Shown: positions 28,430 through 37,442 of the stretch, one piece after another
How positions within the stretch are numbered: position 1 is the stretch's first letter
How the letters are laid out: each line of letters begins with the position of its first letter
Source: DAIDJD01 sp035485275
Lineage (GTDB): Bacteria; Oederibacteriota; JAJYGY01; DAIDJD01
Direction of reading: 5' to 3'
Length of the DNA stretch: 64,000 nucleotides
Assembly: GCA_035485275.1 (NCBI GenBank)
Contig: DATHOE010000012.1
Location: forward strand, 62,001 to 126,000
Translations under genes and position numbers: made by a program
The notes under the pieces: model-generated
Told to the model about the DNA's origin: nothing
The model's input: only the letters and a program-made list of their open reading frames with translations
Databases searched by the model: none

Positions 28430-30016
28430 TTGGTCACGGTCCGCAGAGCTTTGTTATCGGTAACCGACAAGTCCGGCCTGGTAGATTTCGCCCACGGCCT
28501 GCGCAGCCTTGGTATCGAGCTGATTTCGACTGGCGGAACGGCCAAGACCCTGCGCGCGGCCGGGATTGAGGTCAAAGACATCAGCGAACACACGGGCTTC
28601 CCGGAGATGCTGGACGGACGGGTCAAGACCCTGCATCCGCGCATCCACGGCGGGCTCCTGCACCTGCGCGACAATCCCGAACACCTCAAGACCATCGCCA
28701 AGCACGGCATCGAGCCCATCGACATGGTGGTGGTGAACCTCTACCCCTTCCAGCTGACCGTGGCCGACCCGGCCTGCAGCCTGGAGGCGGCGGTGGAGAA
28801 CATCGACATCGGCGGGCCCTCCATGATCCGCTCGGGCGCCAAGAATTTCAGGAGCGTGGCGGTCCTCACCCAGCCCGCCCGCTACCCGGAAATCCTGGCC
28901 GAGATGCTGGCGAACCACGGCGCGGTGGGCGACGCCACCCTGGAATCCCTGGTGGTGGAGGCCTTCGCCCACACCGCGGAGTTCGACCGCTCCGTGCACG
29001 CCTACCTGCAGTTCAAGCTGCAGGGCGAGCCGCGCTTCCCCCAGGAGCTCAGCCTGCGCTTCACCAAGGCCCAGGCCCTGCGCTACGGCGAGAACCCGCA
29101 CCAGCACGCCGCCTTCTACGTGCATCCCGGCGAGGGCGGCCCGAACCTGGGCGCGGCCGAGCAGCTGCAGGGCAAGGAGCTCAGCTACAACAACATCGCG
29201 GATTTGGACGCGGCCCTGAACGTGGTCAAGGAGTTCAAGGCGCCGGCCGTGGCCATCATCAAGCACGCCAACCCCTGCGGCGTGGCTCTGGGGCCCGAGA
29301 CCAAGACCGGCGCGGCCGAGGCCTACCAAAAGGCCTTCGACGCCGACCCGGTGAGCGCCTTCGGCGGCATCGTGGCCTGCAACCGCGCCGTGGACACGGA
29401 CTTCGCGGAGAAGATCGGCGCCACCTTCCTGGAGTGCCTCATCGCCCCGGGCTTCAGCGCCGGGGCCCTGGCGGTGCTGGGCGCGAAGAAGAACCTGCGC
29501 CTGATGAAGACGCCCTTCGACACGCCGGCTCCGGCGCACCCGCCCGGCCTGGGCTACGAGACCTTCGCCATGAAAAAGGTGGCCGGCGGCCTGCTGCTGC
29601 AGACCCGCGACACCCAGCGCGTGGACCGCGCGGACTGCCGGGTGGTCACCAAGCGCGCGCCGACCGAGGCCGAGTGGGCCGACCTGCTCTTCGCCTGGCG
29701 CGTGGTGGTGCACGTCAAGAGCAACGCCATCCTGCTGGCCAAGGACGGGGCCACCCTGGGCGTGGGCCCGGGCCAGACCAACCGCGTGGGCTCGGTGGAG
29801 ATCGCGGCGCGGGCCGCGGGGATGAGGGCCAAAGGCTCGGTGCTGGCCTCGGACGCCTTTTTCCCCTTCCCGGACGGCCTGCTGGCCGGCATCGCCGCGG
29901 GCGTCACCGCGGTGATCCAGCCGGGCGGCTCGGTCAACGACGCCAAGGTCATCACCGCGGCCGACCAGGCCGGCATCGCCATGGTCTTCACCGGAATGCG
30001 GCACTTTTTCCACTAG
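28430..30016 (+). CDS. purH: Bifunctional AICAR transformylase/IMP cyclohydrolase PurH
   Basis: It carries out the last two steps to IMP. The 528 residues have an N-terminal MGS-like IMP cyclohydrolase (RRALLSVTDKSGLV, STGGTAKTLR, GFPEMLDGRVKTLHP) and a C-terminal transformylase (ALRYGENPHQ, KHANPCGVA, FFPFPDG). TTG 28430 was chosen because it gives the usual short N-terminus and GAGGTG lies just upstream; TTG 28418 is possible. Confidence 0.96.
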   Translation: MVTVRRALLSVTDKSGLVDFAHGLRSLGIELISTGGTAKTLRAAGIEVKDISEHTGFPEMLDGRVKTLHPRIHGGLLHLRDNPEHLKTIAKHGIEPIDMVVVNLYPFQLTVADPACSLEAAVENIDIGGPSMIRSGAKNFRSVAVLTQPARYPEILAEMLANHGAVGDATLESLVVEAFAHTAEFDRSVHAYLQFKLQGEPRFPQELSLRFTKAQALRYGENPHQHAAFYVHPGEGGPNLGAAEQLQGKELSYNNIADLDAALNVVKEFKAPAVAIIKHANPCGVALGPETKTGAAEAYQKAFDADPVSAFGGIVACNRAVDTDFAEKIGATFLECLIAPGFSAGALAVLGAKKNLRLMKTPFDTPAPAHPPGLGYETFAMKKVAGGLLLQTRDTQRVDRADCRVVTKRAPTEAEWADLLFAWRVVVHVKSNAILLAKDGATLGVGPGQTNRVGSVEIAARAAGMRAKGSVLASDAFFPFPDGLLAGIAAGVTAVIQPGGSVNDAKVITAADQAGIAMVFTGMRHFFH

Positions 30017-30050
30017 AACAGGCGACACCAACCCGAACGCCGAGCAAAAC

Positions 30051-31337
30051 GTGGATCGCATCAACGTCCTTCTCATCGGGTCCGGCGGCAGGGAACACGC
30101 CCTGGCCTGGAAGCTCGCGCAGAGCGCGCGGCTGGGAGACCTCTACGTCAGCCCGGGCAGCTCGGCCCTCCTCACCCTGGCCAAGCCCCTGGGCGTGGAC
30201 GTGGAAGACCACGCGGCCCTGGCGGCCGCCTGTCTGGAGCAGGGCATCTCCCTGGTGGTGGTCGGGCCCGAGGGGCCCCTGGCCCAGGGAGTGGCCGACG
30301 CCCTGCGCCACACCAACATCGCGGTCTTCGGACCGGGCAGGGAAGGCGCCCGGCTGGAGGCCAGCAAGGATTTCGCCAAGACCTTCATGCTCAAGCACGG
30401 CGTGGCCACGGCCACGGCCCGCGCCTTCAGCAAGCGCCGCGAGGCCCAGTCCTACGCCGCCACCCTGGGCTTCCCGGTGGTGGTCAAGGCCGACGGCCTG
30501 GCCGGGGGCAAGGGCGTCATCATCTGCGAAAACCGTTTCGACCTGGACAAGGCCCTGCTGGACTGCTTCGACGTGGGGGTCTTCGGCGCGGCCGGCTCCA
30601 AGGTGCTGATCGAGGAATACATGGCGGGCGAGGAGATTTCCCTGCTATGCTTCTGCGACGGCAAGACCCTGATCCCCATGGCCTCGGCCCAGGACCACAA
30701 GCGCGTGGGAGAGGGCGACACCGGCCCCAACACGGGCGGCATGGGCGCCTACAGCCCGGCGCCGGCCCTGACCGGAGCGGTGCTGTCCCAGGTCTGGGAG
30801 CGCATCCTCAACCCCACCCTGGCGGGCCTGCGCAGCGAAGGCCTCGATTTCAGGGGCTGCCTCTACGTCGGACTGATGCTGACGGACAAGGGCCCCAAGG
30901 TGGTCGAGTTCAACGTCCGCTTCGGCGACCCCGAGACCCAGGTCCTGGTCCCGCGCATGGATTTCGACCTGCTGGAGGTCCTGCTGGCCTGCGCCGAGGG
31001 GCGCCTGGCCGGCCTGAAGCCCCTGGACTGGAAGGCCGGTTCCTGCGCCACGGTGGTCTGGGCCGCCAAGGGCTATCCCGCGGCCAACACCAAGGGCCAG
31101 ACCATCGAGGGCCTGGCCGAGGCCGCGAAACAGCCCGATGCCATGGTCTTCCATTCGGGGACGGCCAAGCAGGGCCCGGCCTGGTCCACCCAGGGCGGGC
31201 GCATCCTGAGCGTCACGGGCTGGGGGCCGGACCTGCGCACGGCCCTGGACCGCGCCTACAAGGCGGGCTCCAAGATCCATTTTGACGGCATGCATTTCCG
31301 CGGCGACATCGGCCACCGGGCTTTGGCCCGCGGTTGA
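30051..31337 (+). CDS. purD: Phosphoribosylamine--glycine ligase PurD
   Basis: The 428-residue ATP-grasp enzyme forms GAR. The GSGGREHALAW N-terminal loop, VVKADGLAGGKGV (ATP grasp), DHKR..EGDTGPNTGGMGAYSP and a final C-terminal domain are all present. GTG start. It completes the purN-purH-purD block. Confidence 0.97.
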   Translation: MDRINVLLIGSGGREHALAWKLAQSARLGDLYVSPGSSALLTLAKPLGVDVEDHAALAAACLEQGISLVVVGPEGPLAQGVADALRHTNIAVFGPGREGARLEASKDFAKTFMLKHGVATATARAFSKRREAQSYAATLGFPVVVKADGLAGGKGVIICENRFDLDKALLDCFDVGVFGAAGSKVLIEEYMAGEEISLLCFCDGKTLIPMASAQDHKRVGEGDTGPNTGGMGAYSPAPALTGAVLSQVWERILNPTLAGLRSEGLDFRGCLYVGLMLTDKGPKVVEFNVRFGDPETQVLVPRMDFDLLEVLLACAEGRLAGLKPLDWKAGSCATVVWAAKGYPAANTKGQTIEGLAEAAKQPDAMVFHSGTAKQGPAWSTQGGRILSVTGWGPDLRTALDRAYKAGSKIHFDGMHFRGDIGHRALARG

Positions 31338-31360
31338 GGCGTCCATTGAAGGAGGTTTCC

Positions 31361-32140
31361 ATGCGCGTGTTCCTTGGCTGGCTCGTGCTGACCCTGGGCA
31401 TCGGACTCTCCGCCGGCCTGATGGCGGACAGCGCCCCTGCCTCCGCCCCCGCGGCCCTGAGCCCGGCGGCCGCGGCCGCGGCCATGGCAGCCCCGGCGCC
31501 GGCCACGCCCGCGGCCGCGGCCCTGGTGACGCCCATGCCCACGCCCCTGTCCACGCCTTTGGCCCTCACCGTGTCCCTGAAGGACGGGCAGACCGCGGAC
31601 CTGAGCCTGCACAGCTTTGACCGCTTCTACCTGTCCGCGGACAACTCCATCGGCACCCGCTTCAACCTGCCCTGGGCGGAGGTCGCGACCCTGGACTCCC
31701 CCAACGCGGCCGCGGACCTGGGGCCCCTGCGGGCCAACATCACGGCCGAACCCACGAACGTGACCAGCGTGATCCAGGCGCGTAGGCCCATCAAGGCCTT
31801 CTATCGCGCCCTTTGGCCGGGTTTCGTGGTCCATGGCTCGGGTTACAACTACGCCGGCGACAAGGCCAGTTTCTATGACCTGGCCGGAGGGGAGGTCTTC
31901 GGCGTGGCCCTGGCCGCCTTCGGAGGCTACCAGCTCGCCTATCCCAACAGCGCGGACACCAACCGCAGCGCCTCCCAGAGCCTGCTCATCGCCGGCGGGG
32001 CCCTCTTCGCCGTCACCTGGCTCTGGGACCTGGCCTTCTCCCACCAGGCCGCGGCCTCCTTCGACGATCGCCACGGCCTGGCCCTGCTGCCCGCGGCCCA
32101 GGGCGGGGCCACGGGCGCCCAGCTCGCCTACCGCTTCTGA
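31361..32140 (+). CDS. Hypothetical exported protein
   Basis: The 259-residue protein has a strong SD (AAGGAGG). Residues 1-22 form a signal peptide. A low-complexity Ala/Pro linker follows to about residue 75, then a region with FDRFYLSADNSIGTRFNLPWAEVATLDSP. A C-terminal part has two hydrophobic stretches (VFGVALAAFGGYQLAY, LLIAGGALFAVTWLWDLAF). I do not recognise a family. It is embedded between purD and rpiB without a promoter of its own. Confidence 0.7.
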   Translation: MRVFLGWLVLTLGIGLSAGLMADSAPASAPAALSPAAAAAAMAAPAPATPAAAALVTPMPTPLSTPLALTVSLKDGQTADLSLHSFDRFYLSADNSIGTRFNLPWAEVATLDSPNAAADLGPLRANITAEPTNVTSVIQARRPIKAFYRALWPGFVVHGSGYNYAGDKASFYDLAGGEVFGVALAAFGGYQLAYPNSADTNRSASQSLLIAGGALFAVTWLWDLAFSHQAAASFDDRHGLALLPAAQGGATGAQLAYRF

Positions 32141-32150
32141 GGGTCCAGCC

Positions 32151-32612
32151 ATGAAACTCGCCATCGCGACCGACCACGCCGGCTACGACTTCAAGGAGGG
32201 CCTGGCCGCCTTCCTGAGGTCCAAGGGACACGAGGTGGAGGACCTGGGCGCCTACAACAAGCAGCCCTCGGACTACCCGGACTACGCGGGCAAGCTCGGC
32301 CGCTACGTGGTCGAGGGGAAGGCCCGCTTCGGCATCCTCATCTGCGGCAGCGGCATCGGCATGACCATCGCCGCCAACAAGGTCCACGGCGTGCGCGCGG
32401 CCCTCTGCCACGACCTCTACACCGCGCGCATGAGCCGCAGCCACAACGATGCCAACGTGATGGTCCTGCCCAGCCGCCTGCTGGCCCTGACCATCTCCGA
32501 GGAGATGACCGAGCTCTTCCTCGCCACCGAGTTCGAGGGCGGCCGCCATGCCGGCCGGGTCGACAAGATCATGCGCATGGACGCCTGCGGCGGTGCCGCC
32601 GAAGGCGAATGA
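32151..32612 (+). CDS. rpiB: Ribose-5-phosphate isomerase B
   Basis: The 153-residue RpiB/LacA/LacB-family enzyme interconverts ribulose-5-P and ribose-5-P, the precursor of PRPP. ATDHAGYDFKE at the N-terminus, the ICGSGIGMTIAANKVHGVRAA active-site loop with its catalytic Cys, and SRSHNDANVMVLPSR are all present. Its place between purD and glyA fits supply of purine precursors. Confidence 0.96.
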   Translation: MKLAIATDHAGYDFKEGLAAFLRSKGHEVEDLGAYNKQPSDYPDYAGKLGRYVVEGKARFGILICGSGIGMTIAANKVHGVRAALCHDLYTARMSRSHNDANVMVLPSRLLALTISEEMTELFLATEFEGGRHAGRVDKIMRMDACGGAAEGE

Positions 32613-32637
32613 ACTTTTACCGAAGGGAAAGCCAGAG

Positions 32638-33879
32638 ATGAAATACCCAGCCATCAAGAAGCAGGACCCCAGCGTCTTCAAGATCCTCAAGGCCGAGACC
32701 CTGCGCCAGGAGGAGGAGCTGCAGCTCATCGCCAGCGAGAACTACGCCAGCCCGGCCGTGATGGAGGCGCAGGGCTCGGTGATGACCAACAAGTACGCCG
32801 AGGGCTATCCCGGCCGCCGCTACTACCAGGGCATGAAGCACTATGACGAGGTCGAGAACCTGGCCATCGAGCGGGCCAAGAAGATCTTCGGGGCCGAGCA
32901 CGTCAACGTGCAGCCCTCCTCGGGCTCCCAGGCCAACATGGCCGCGACCCTGGCGGTGCTGGAGCACGGCGACACCCTGATGGGCATGGACCTGGCCTGC
33001 GGCGGGCACCTGACCCACGGCATGAAGCTCAACTACAGCGGCCAGATGTTCAAGGTGGCCTCCTACCCCGTGCGCAAGGACGACTTCCGCCTGGACTACG
33101 ACCAGATCATGGGCCTCGCCCGCGAGGCCCGCCCCAAGCTCATCATCTGCGGCGCCAGCGCCTACCCCCGCACCATCGATTTCGCCGCCTTCCGGCGCAT
33201 CGCCGACGAGGTGGAGGCCGTGCTCCTGGCCGACATCGCCCACATCGCCGGGCTGGTGGCGGGCGGGGCGCACCCCTCGCCCTTCCCCCACGCCGACATC
33301 GTCACCACCACCACCCACAAGACCCTGCGCGGCCCCCGCGGCGGCATGATTCTGTGCAAGGAGGCCTTCGCCAAGAAGGTCGACAGCCGGGTCTTCCCGG
33401 GCATCCAGGGCGGCCCGCTCATGCACGCGGTGGCGGCCAAGGCCGTGGCCTTCGGCGAGGCCCTGAAGCCCTCCTTCAAGCGCTACGCGGCCCAGGTGGT
33501 GAAGAACGCCCAGGAGCTGGCCAAGGAGCTGTCCAAGCGCGGCTACAGCATCACCACCGGCGGCACCGACAACCACCTCATGCTGGTGGACCTGCGCTCC
33601 AAGGGCGTCACGGGCAAGGACGCGGCTTATGCCCTGGAGGAGGCGGGCATGATCCTGAACAAGAACGGCGTGCCCTTCGACGACGCGCCGCCCCAGACGA
33701 CCTCGGGCATCCGCCTGGGGTCCGCCGGGGTGAGCACCCGCGGCATGAAGGAAAAGCAGATGCGCCAGATCGCGGAATGGATGGACATCGTGATCTCCCG
33801 CCGCGACGAGGCCAAGCTGAAGGCGCGCGTGAAGAACGAGGTCGCCAAGCTTTGCCGAAAGTTCCCGGTGTACGCCTGA
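32638..33879 (+). CDS. glyA: Serine hydroxymethyltransferase
   Basis: The 413-residue PLP enzyme makes glycine and 5,10-methylene-THF from serine. LIASENYAS, the PLP Lys in TTTTHKTLRGPRGG near residue 225, and the GIRLGSAGVSTRG C-terminal motif are present. Glycine is the PurD substrate and the one-carbon unit feeds PurN and PurH, so its place in this run is functional. Confidence 0.98.
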   Translation: MKYPAIKKQDPSVFKILKAETLRQEEELQLIASENYASPAVMEAQGSVMTNKYAEGYPGRRYYQGMKHYDEVENLAIERAKKIFGAEHVNVQPSSGSQANMAATLAVLEHGDTLMGMDLACGGHLTHGMKLNYSGQMFKVASYPVRKDDFRLDYDQIMGLAREARPKLIICGASAYPRTIDFAAFRRIADEVEAVLLADIAHIAGLVAGGAHPSPFPHADIVTTTTHKTLRGPRGGMILCKEAFAKKVDSRVFPGIQGGPLMHAVAAKAVAFGEALKPSFKRYAAQVVKNAQELAKELSKRGYSITTGGTDNHLMLVDLRSKGVTGKDAAYALEEAGMILNKNGVPFDDAPPQTTSGIRLGSAGVSTRGMKEKQMRQIAEWMDIVISRRDEAKLKARVKNEVAKLCRKFPVYA

Positions 33880-33895
33880 GCCTCAGGGAGAGCCT

Positions 33896-36868
33896 TTGAG
33901 TTACTATTCCTCGGATGCGCGCGCCGCGCGCGTGGTGGACCAGCTGCTCGACATGCTGCTGGTCGCCACGTTATTGGCTGCCCCGCTCATCTTCTACACC
34001 CGCGGCTACGACGTCTTTGAGTTCAACAAAATCACCGTGCTGCGCGTGCTCACCACCGCGGCCGCGGGCCTCATGCTGTTCAAGCTCCTCTTCGTCCGGC
34101 CCCTGGCCCTGATCCGCAGCGCCCTAGACATCCCCGTGCTGGCCTGGCTGGCGGTCTGCCTGGTCTGCACCTTCCACACGGTGAACTGGCGCCTCTCCGT
34201 CCACGGGGTCTACGAGGACTTCGAGGGCATCACCACCTGGTTCATGTACGTCTTCTTGTTCTGGTGGCCCCTGCAGCACGTGCGCTCCGAGCGGCAGATA
34301 CGCCTGCTCTTCGGAGCCGTGGTCCTGGCCGGCACCATCGCCGGCTTCTACGGCCTGCTGCAGAACTTCGGCATCGATTTCGTGCCCTGGAACCCGGACA
34401 CCTACAACCCCGACCGCATGTTCTCCACCATGGGCAACCCGGACTTCCTGGCCGCCTACACGGTGATGAGCATGCCCATCACCTTCATCTTCTTCCTGGA
34501 CCTGCCCGCCAAGATCCGCACCGACCGAGGCTTCTGCACGGTCCTGGTGGTGGCCAGCGTCTTCGCGGCCGGCTTCCTGGCCATCCTCTTCAACGTCGAC
34601 TACTTCAACACCAGCCCCTCCGCCTACGGCGCCTCGGACTTCGGGGGCATGCTCCTGACCCTGAAGTTCTGGATCCCGAAGTTCCTGATCGCCTTCCCGG
34701 TGATCTGCGCGGTCCTGCTGTATTTCGGCCGCCTGCGCCTGATCCTGCTGCTGTCCCTGGCCGGCCAGCTCATGGCGACCCTCTTCACCAAGTCCCGCGG
34801 CGGGGTCTTCGCCATGGCCGCGCTGGTCCTGCTTTTCGGCGTGGCGGCGGTCTTCGAGGTCTTCGGCGCCACGGCCCTCTTCTCCCTGACGGGCCTGCTG
34901 AGCGGGATGGGGCTCCTGGGCCTGGTGGTCTTCGTCTTCTACAGCGGCATCTGGGAGAACGCCCTCAACTTCGCCTTCGTGGACCACCCCTGGTGGGCCT
35001 TCGTGCTCTTCGCCGGCCTGCTGGTCCTGGTCAACCGCCTGGTGCGGCGCCGCGGCCAGGACGACCTCCTGGCCCGCAACCTCAACTACGTGTACGGGCT
35101 GGCCCTGACCGTGTGGGGGCTCTTCTTCATCCCCGTCATCCGCCAGACCACCTTCGAGATGCTGGAGCGCACCTCCAAGCTCTTCCACCCTTCCCAGGTT
35201 AAGATCACGCCGCGCCTCTTCATATGGAAGTCGGCCCTGGCCATGCTGCACGACCACTTCCTCCTGGGCAGCGGCCTGGACACCTTCCAGATCTGCTTCC
35301 CGAAGTACCGCGAGGCCCTGTACTGGATCCTGGAGTGGAACGGCACCCCGGAGAAGGCCCACAACTTCATCATGCAGACCGCGGCCACCATGGGCTTCGT
35401 GGGCCTGCTGGTCTTCGCCTGGATGCACGCGGCCTGGACCGCGCAGAGCTTCCGGGACTGGCGCCGCCAGAAGGACGAGAGCCGGCGCCTCCTGATCCTG
35501 GCGGGCTTCGCGGCCTGGCTGGGCTTCTTCGTGCAGAACCTCTTCAGCTTCACCGTGGTGGGCTACGGCACCCTGTGGTGGGTCCTCTGGGGCCTGATGC
35601 CGGCCATGCAGCGCACCTGGGAGCTGGAGACCGCGGGAAGCGGCGGCCTGGACAGCGCGGGAGCGCCCAAGGGCTGGAGCTCGGCCAAGGCCGCCTGGAT
35701 CGGCGGGGTCGTTTTCCTCAGCCTGAGCCTGCTGGCCTGCGCCGCGGCCGGACCCTCCTTCTTCGACGACCCCGGCGCCAACATCCTCGGCCTGGCCGCG
35801 GCCGCGGTGGGCCTGGCCTGCCTGGTCTGGGTCCTCAAGGAGGGCCCCCTGGCCGAAGCCGGCCCGGGCATGCGGTCCTGGGTCCTTCTCTGCGCGGCCC
35901 TGCTGGGCGTCTTCGTGTATTCCTGGTATTCGGTGCGGATCTGGGTCGCGGACAGCTTCTACAAGCAGGGGCAGGTCGGCATCAACTCCAACCAGATGGA
36001 CTTCTCCGTGGCCATGTACCAGAAGGCCTGCGGCTCCATCGCCGCGCCCCTGAGCGACGACCAGATGCGCGGCCTGTATGAGGCCGAGCTGCCCCCGGCC
36101 GCGGACAACCTGAGGATCAACCCCGGCCTCAACCCCGACCAGGAGCTCTACTGGGTGCGCCTGGGCATCGCCTTCGAGACCGCCGCCGCGGAGGAGAGCG
36201 ACACGGCCAAGAAGATGAGCTATTTCCAGACCGCCCTGGCCGTGCACCAGTACACCCTGGAGATGAACCCCATCAACGGCTACAACTTCAACAACAAGGG
36301 CCGGGTCCTCAGGGCCATGGGCGACGCCAGCGGCGACAAGGAGTACTTCCAGAAGGCCCTGGACCACTATAACCGGGCCACGGACCTGGACACGAACAAC
36401 GTCTACTTCAACATGGACAAGGCCACCACCCTGATCGCGCTGGGGCGCCCCCAGGACGCCTTCAGCCTTTGCATCCAGCTGATGAAGAAGTTCCCCGACT
36501 TCGCCATGCCCTACAGCTACGCCGGCTTCATGAAGATGCAGGCCGGGCAGGACGACGACGCCATCAGCCTGCTGGAGAAGTCGCTGGTCTGCGACTGGAA
36601 GGGCGACCAGGGCTCCGAGGCCGTGGCCGCCACGAACCTGGCGCAAATCTTCGACCACCACAAGCGCTGGGCCGACGCCACCCAAGCCTACCGCGCCGCC
36701 CTGGCCGTGAACCCGGACCTCCCCGCCGTGTACCTGGCGCTGGCCGCGGACCAGAACCGCCTGGGCCAGAAGTCCTCGGCCGTCGCCACGCTCCAGCAGG
36801 CCCTCACCGCCAGCCCCGGGGACGCCACGGTCGAGGCCGCCCTCAAGAAACTGGGCGCCACCCCCTAG
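33896..36868 (+). CDS. Large Wzy/O-antigen-ligase-type protein with long TPR tail
   Basis: The 990-residue protein starts at TTG with AGGGAG upstream. Residues about 15-680 hold 13 or more TM segments. The Wzy_C-type motif LLGSGLDTFQICFPKYR lies near 455, and the HNFIMQTAATMGFVGLLVFAWMHA stretch near 490. Residues about 690-990 are TPR repeats (ALDHYNRATDLDTNNVYFNMDKATTL, ATQAYRAALAVNPDLPAVYLALA). This is the third member of this architecture in the run. Likely glycan polymerase/ligase type; substrate unknown. Confidence 0.8.
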   Translation: MSYYSSDARAARVVDQLLDMLLVATLLAAPLIFYTRGYDVFEFNKITVLRVLTTAAAGLMLFKLLFVRPLALIRSALDIPVLAWLAVCLVCTFHTVNWRLSVHGVYEDFEGITTWFMYVFLFWWPLQHVRSERQIRLLFGAVVLAGTIAGFYGLLQNFGIDFVPWNPDTYNPDRMFSTMGNPDFLAAYTVMSMPITFIFFLDLPAKIRTDRGFCTVLVVASVFAAGFLAILFNVDYFNTSPSAYGASDFGGMLLTLKFWIPKFLIAFPVICAVLLYFGRLRLILLLSLAGQLMATLFTKSRGGVFAMAALVLLFGVAAVFEVFGATALFSLTGLLSGMGLLGLVVFVFYSGIWENALNFAFVDHPWWAFVLFAGLLVLVNRLVRRRGQDDLLARNLNYVYGLALTVWGLFFIPVIRQTTFEMLERTSKLFHPSQVKITPRLFIWKSALAMLHDHFLLGSGLDTFQICFPKYREALYWILEWNGTPEKAHNFIMQTAATMGFVGLLVFAWMHAAWTAQSFRDWRRQKDESRRLLILAGFAAWLGFFVQNLFSFTVVGYGTLWWVLWGLMPAMQRTWELETAGSGGLDSAGAPKGWSSAKAAWIGGVVFLSLSLLACAAAGPSFFDDPGANILGLAAAAVGLACLVWVLKEGPLAEAGPGMRSWVLLCAALLGVFVYSWYSVRIWVADSFYKQGQVGINSNQMDFSVAMYQKACGSIAAPLSDDQMRGLYEAELPPAADNLRINPGLNPDQELYWVRLGIAFETAAAEESDTAKKMSYFQTALAVHQYTLEMNPINGYNFNNKGRVLRAMGDASGDKEYFQKALDHYNRATDLDTNNVYFNMDKATTLIALGRPQDAFSLCIQLMKKFPDFAMPYSYAGFMKMQAGQDDDAISLLEKSLVCDWKGDQGSEAVAATNLAQIFDHHKRWADATQAYRAALAVNPDLPAVYLALAADQNRLGQKSSAVATLQQALTASPGDATVEAALKKLGATP

Positions 36869-36880
36869 ACGCGAGGCCGC

Positions 36881-37369
36881 ATGAAATGCCCGTTCTGTTC
36901 CAGCCTCGAGGACAAGGTCGTGGACTCGCGCTCCTCCAAATCCGGGGACGCCATCCGGCGGCGCAGGGAGTGCCTGCAGTGCGGCAAGCGCTTCACCACC
37001 TATGAGCAGCTGGAGGACACCCAGCCCATGGTAGCCAAGAAGGACGGCCGCAGGGAGGCCTTCGACCGCGTCAAGATCCTGGGGGGCCTGCGCAAGGCCT
37101 GCGAAAAGCGTCCCATCAGCGAGGAGACCCTGGAGGGCCTGGTGGACGACGTCCAGCGCGAGCTGGAGATCCGCTTCGACAAGGAATACCCCAGCAACGA
37201 GATCGGCGAGCTGATCATGCGCAAGCTGTACCTGCTCGACGAAGTGGCCTATGTGCGTTTCGCCTCGGTCTACCGCCAGTTCAAGGACGTGAAGGCCTTC
37301 AGCGACGAATTGAAACAGTTCATGTCCCGCTTCAACGAGGTCGGGGACGGAAAATTGCCCAAGGCCTGA
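36881..37369 (+). CDS. nrdR: Transcriptional repressor NrdR
   Basis: The 162-residue repressor controls ribonucleotide reductase genes. The N-terminal zinc ribbon CPFC...CLQC occupies 3-34, followed by RRRREC and an ATP-cone (about 49-139) that senses dATP/ATP. It lies directly after the Wzy-TPR gene; glyA-nrdR proximity is seen in many bacteria. Confidence 0.97.
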   Translation: MKCPFCSSLEDKVVDSRSSKSGDAIRRRRECLQCGKRFTTYEQLEDTQPMVAKKDGRREAFDRVKILGGLRKACEKRPISEETLEGLVDDVQRELEIRFDKEYPSNEIGELIMRKLYLLDEVAYVRFASVYRQFKDVKAFSDELKQFMSRFNEVGDGKLPKA

Positions 37370-37442
37370 ACCTTTGGGCAGGGGAAGAACGTATATTATT
37401 GGGAAGTTTGTGAAGGAAGCTGTTTGCCCAAGGAGCCTCCCC

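Noticed and set aside
32613..32637. Glycine riboswitch upstream of glyA
   Set aside because: The spacer is only 25 nt and contains just the ribosome-binding site.
37356..37380. TGCCCAA/TTGGGCA inverted repeat after nrdR as a terminator
   Set aside because: There is no T-run after it and the stem has an internal mismatch. It is not an NrdR box either.
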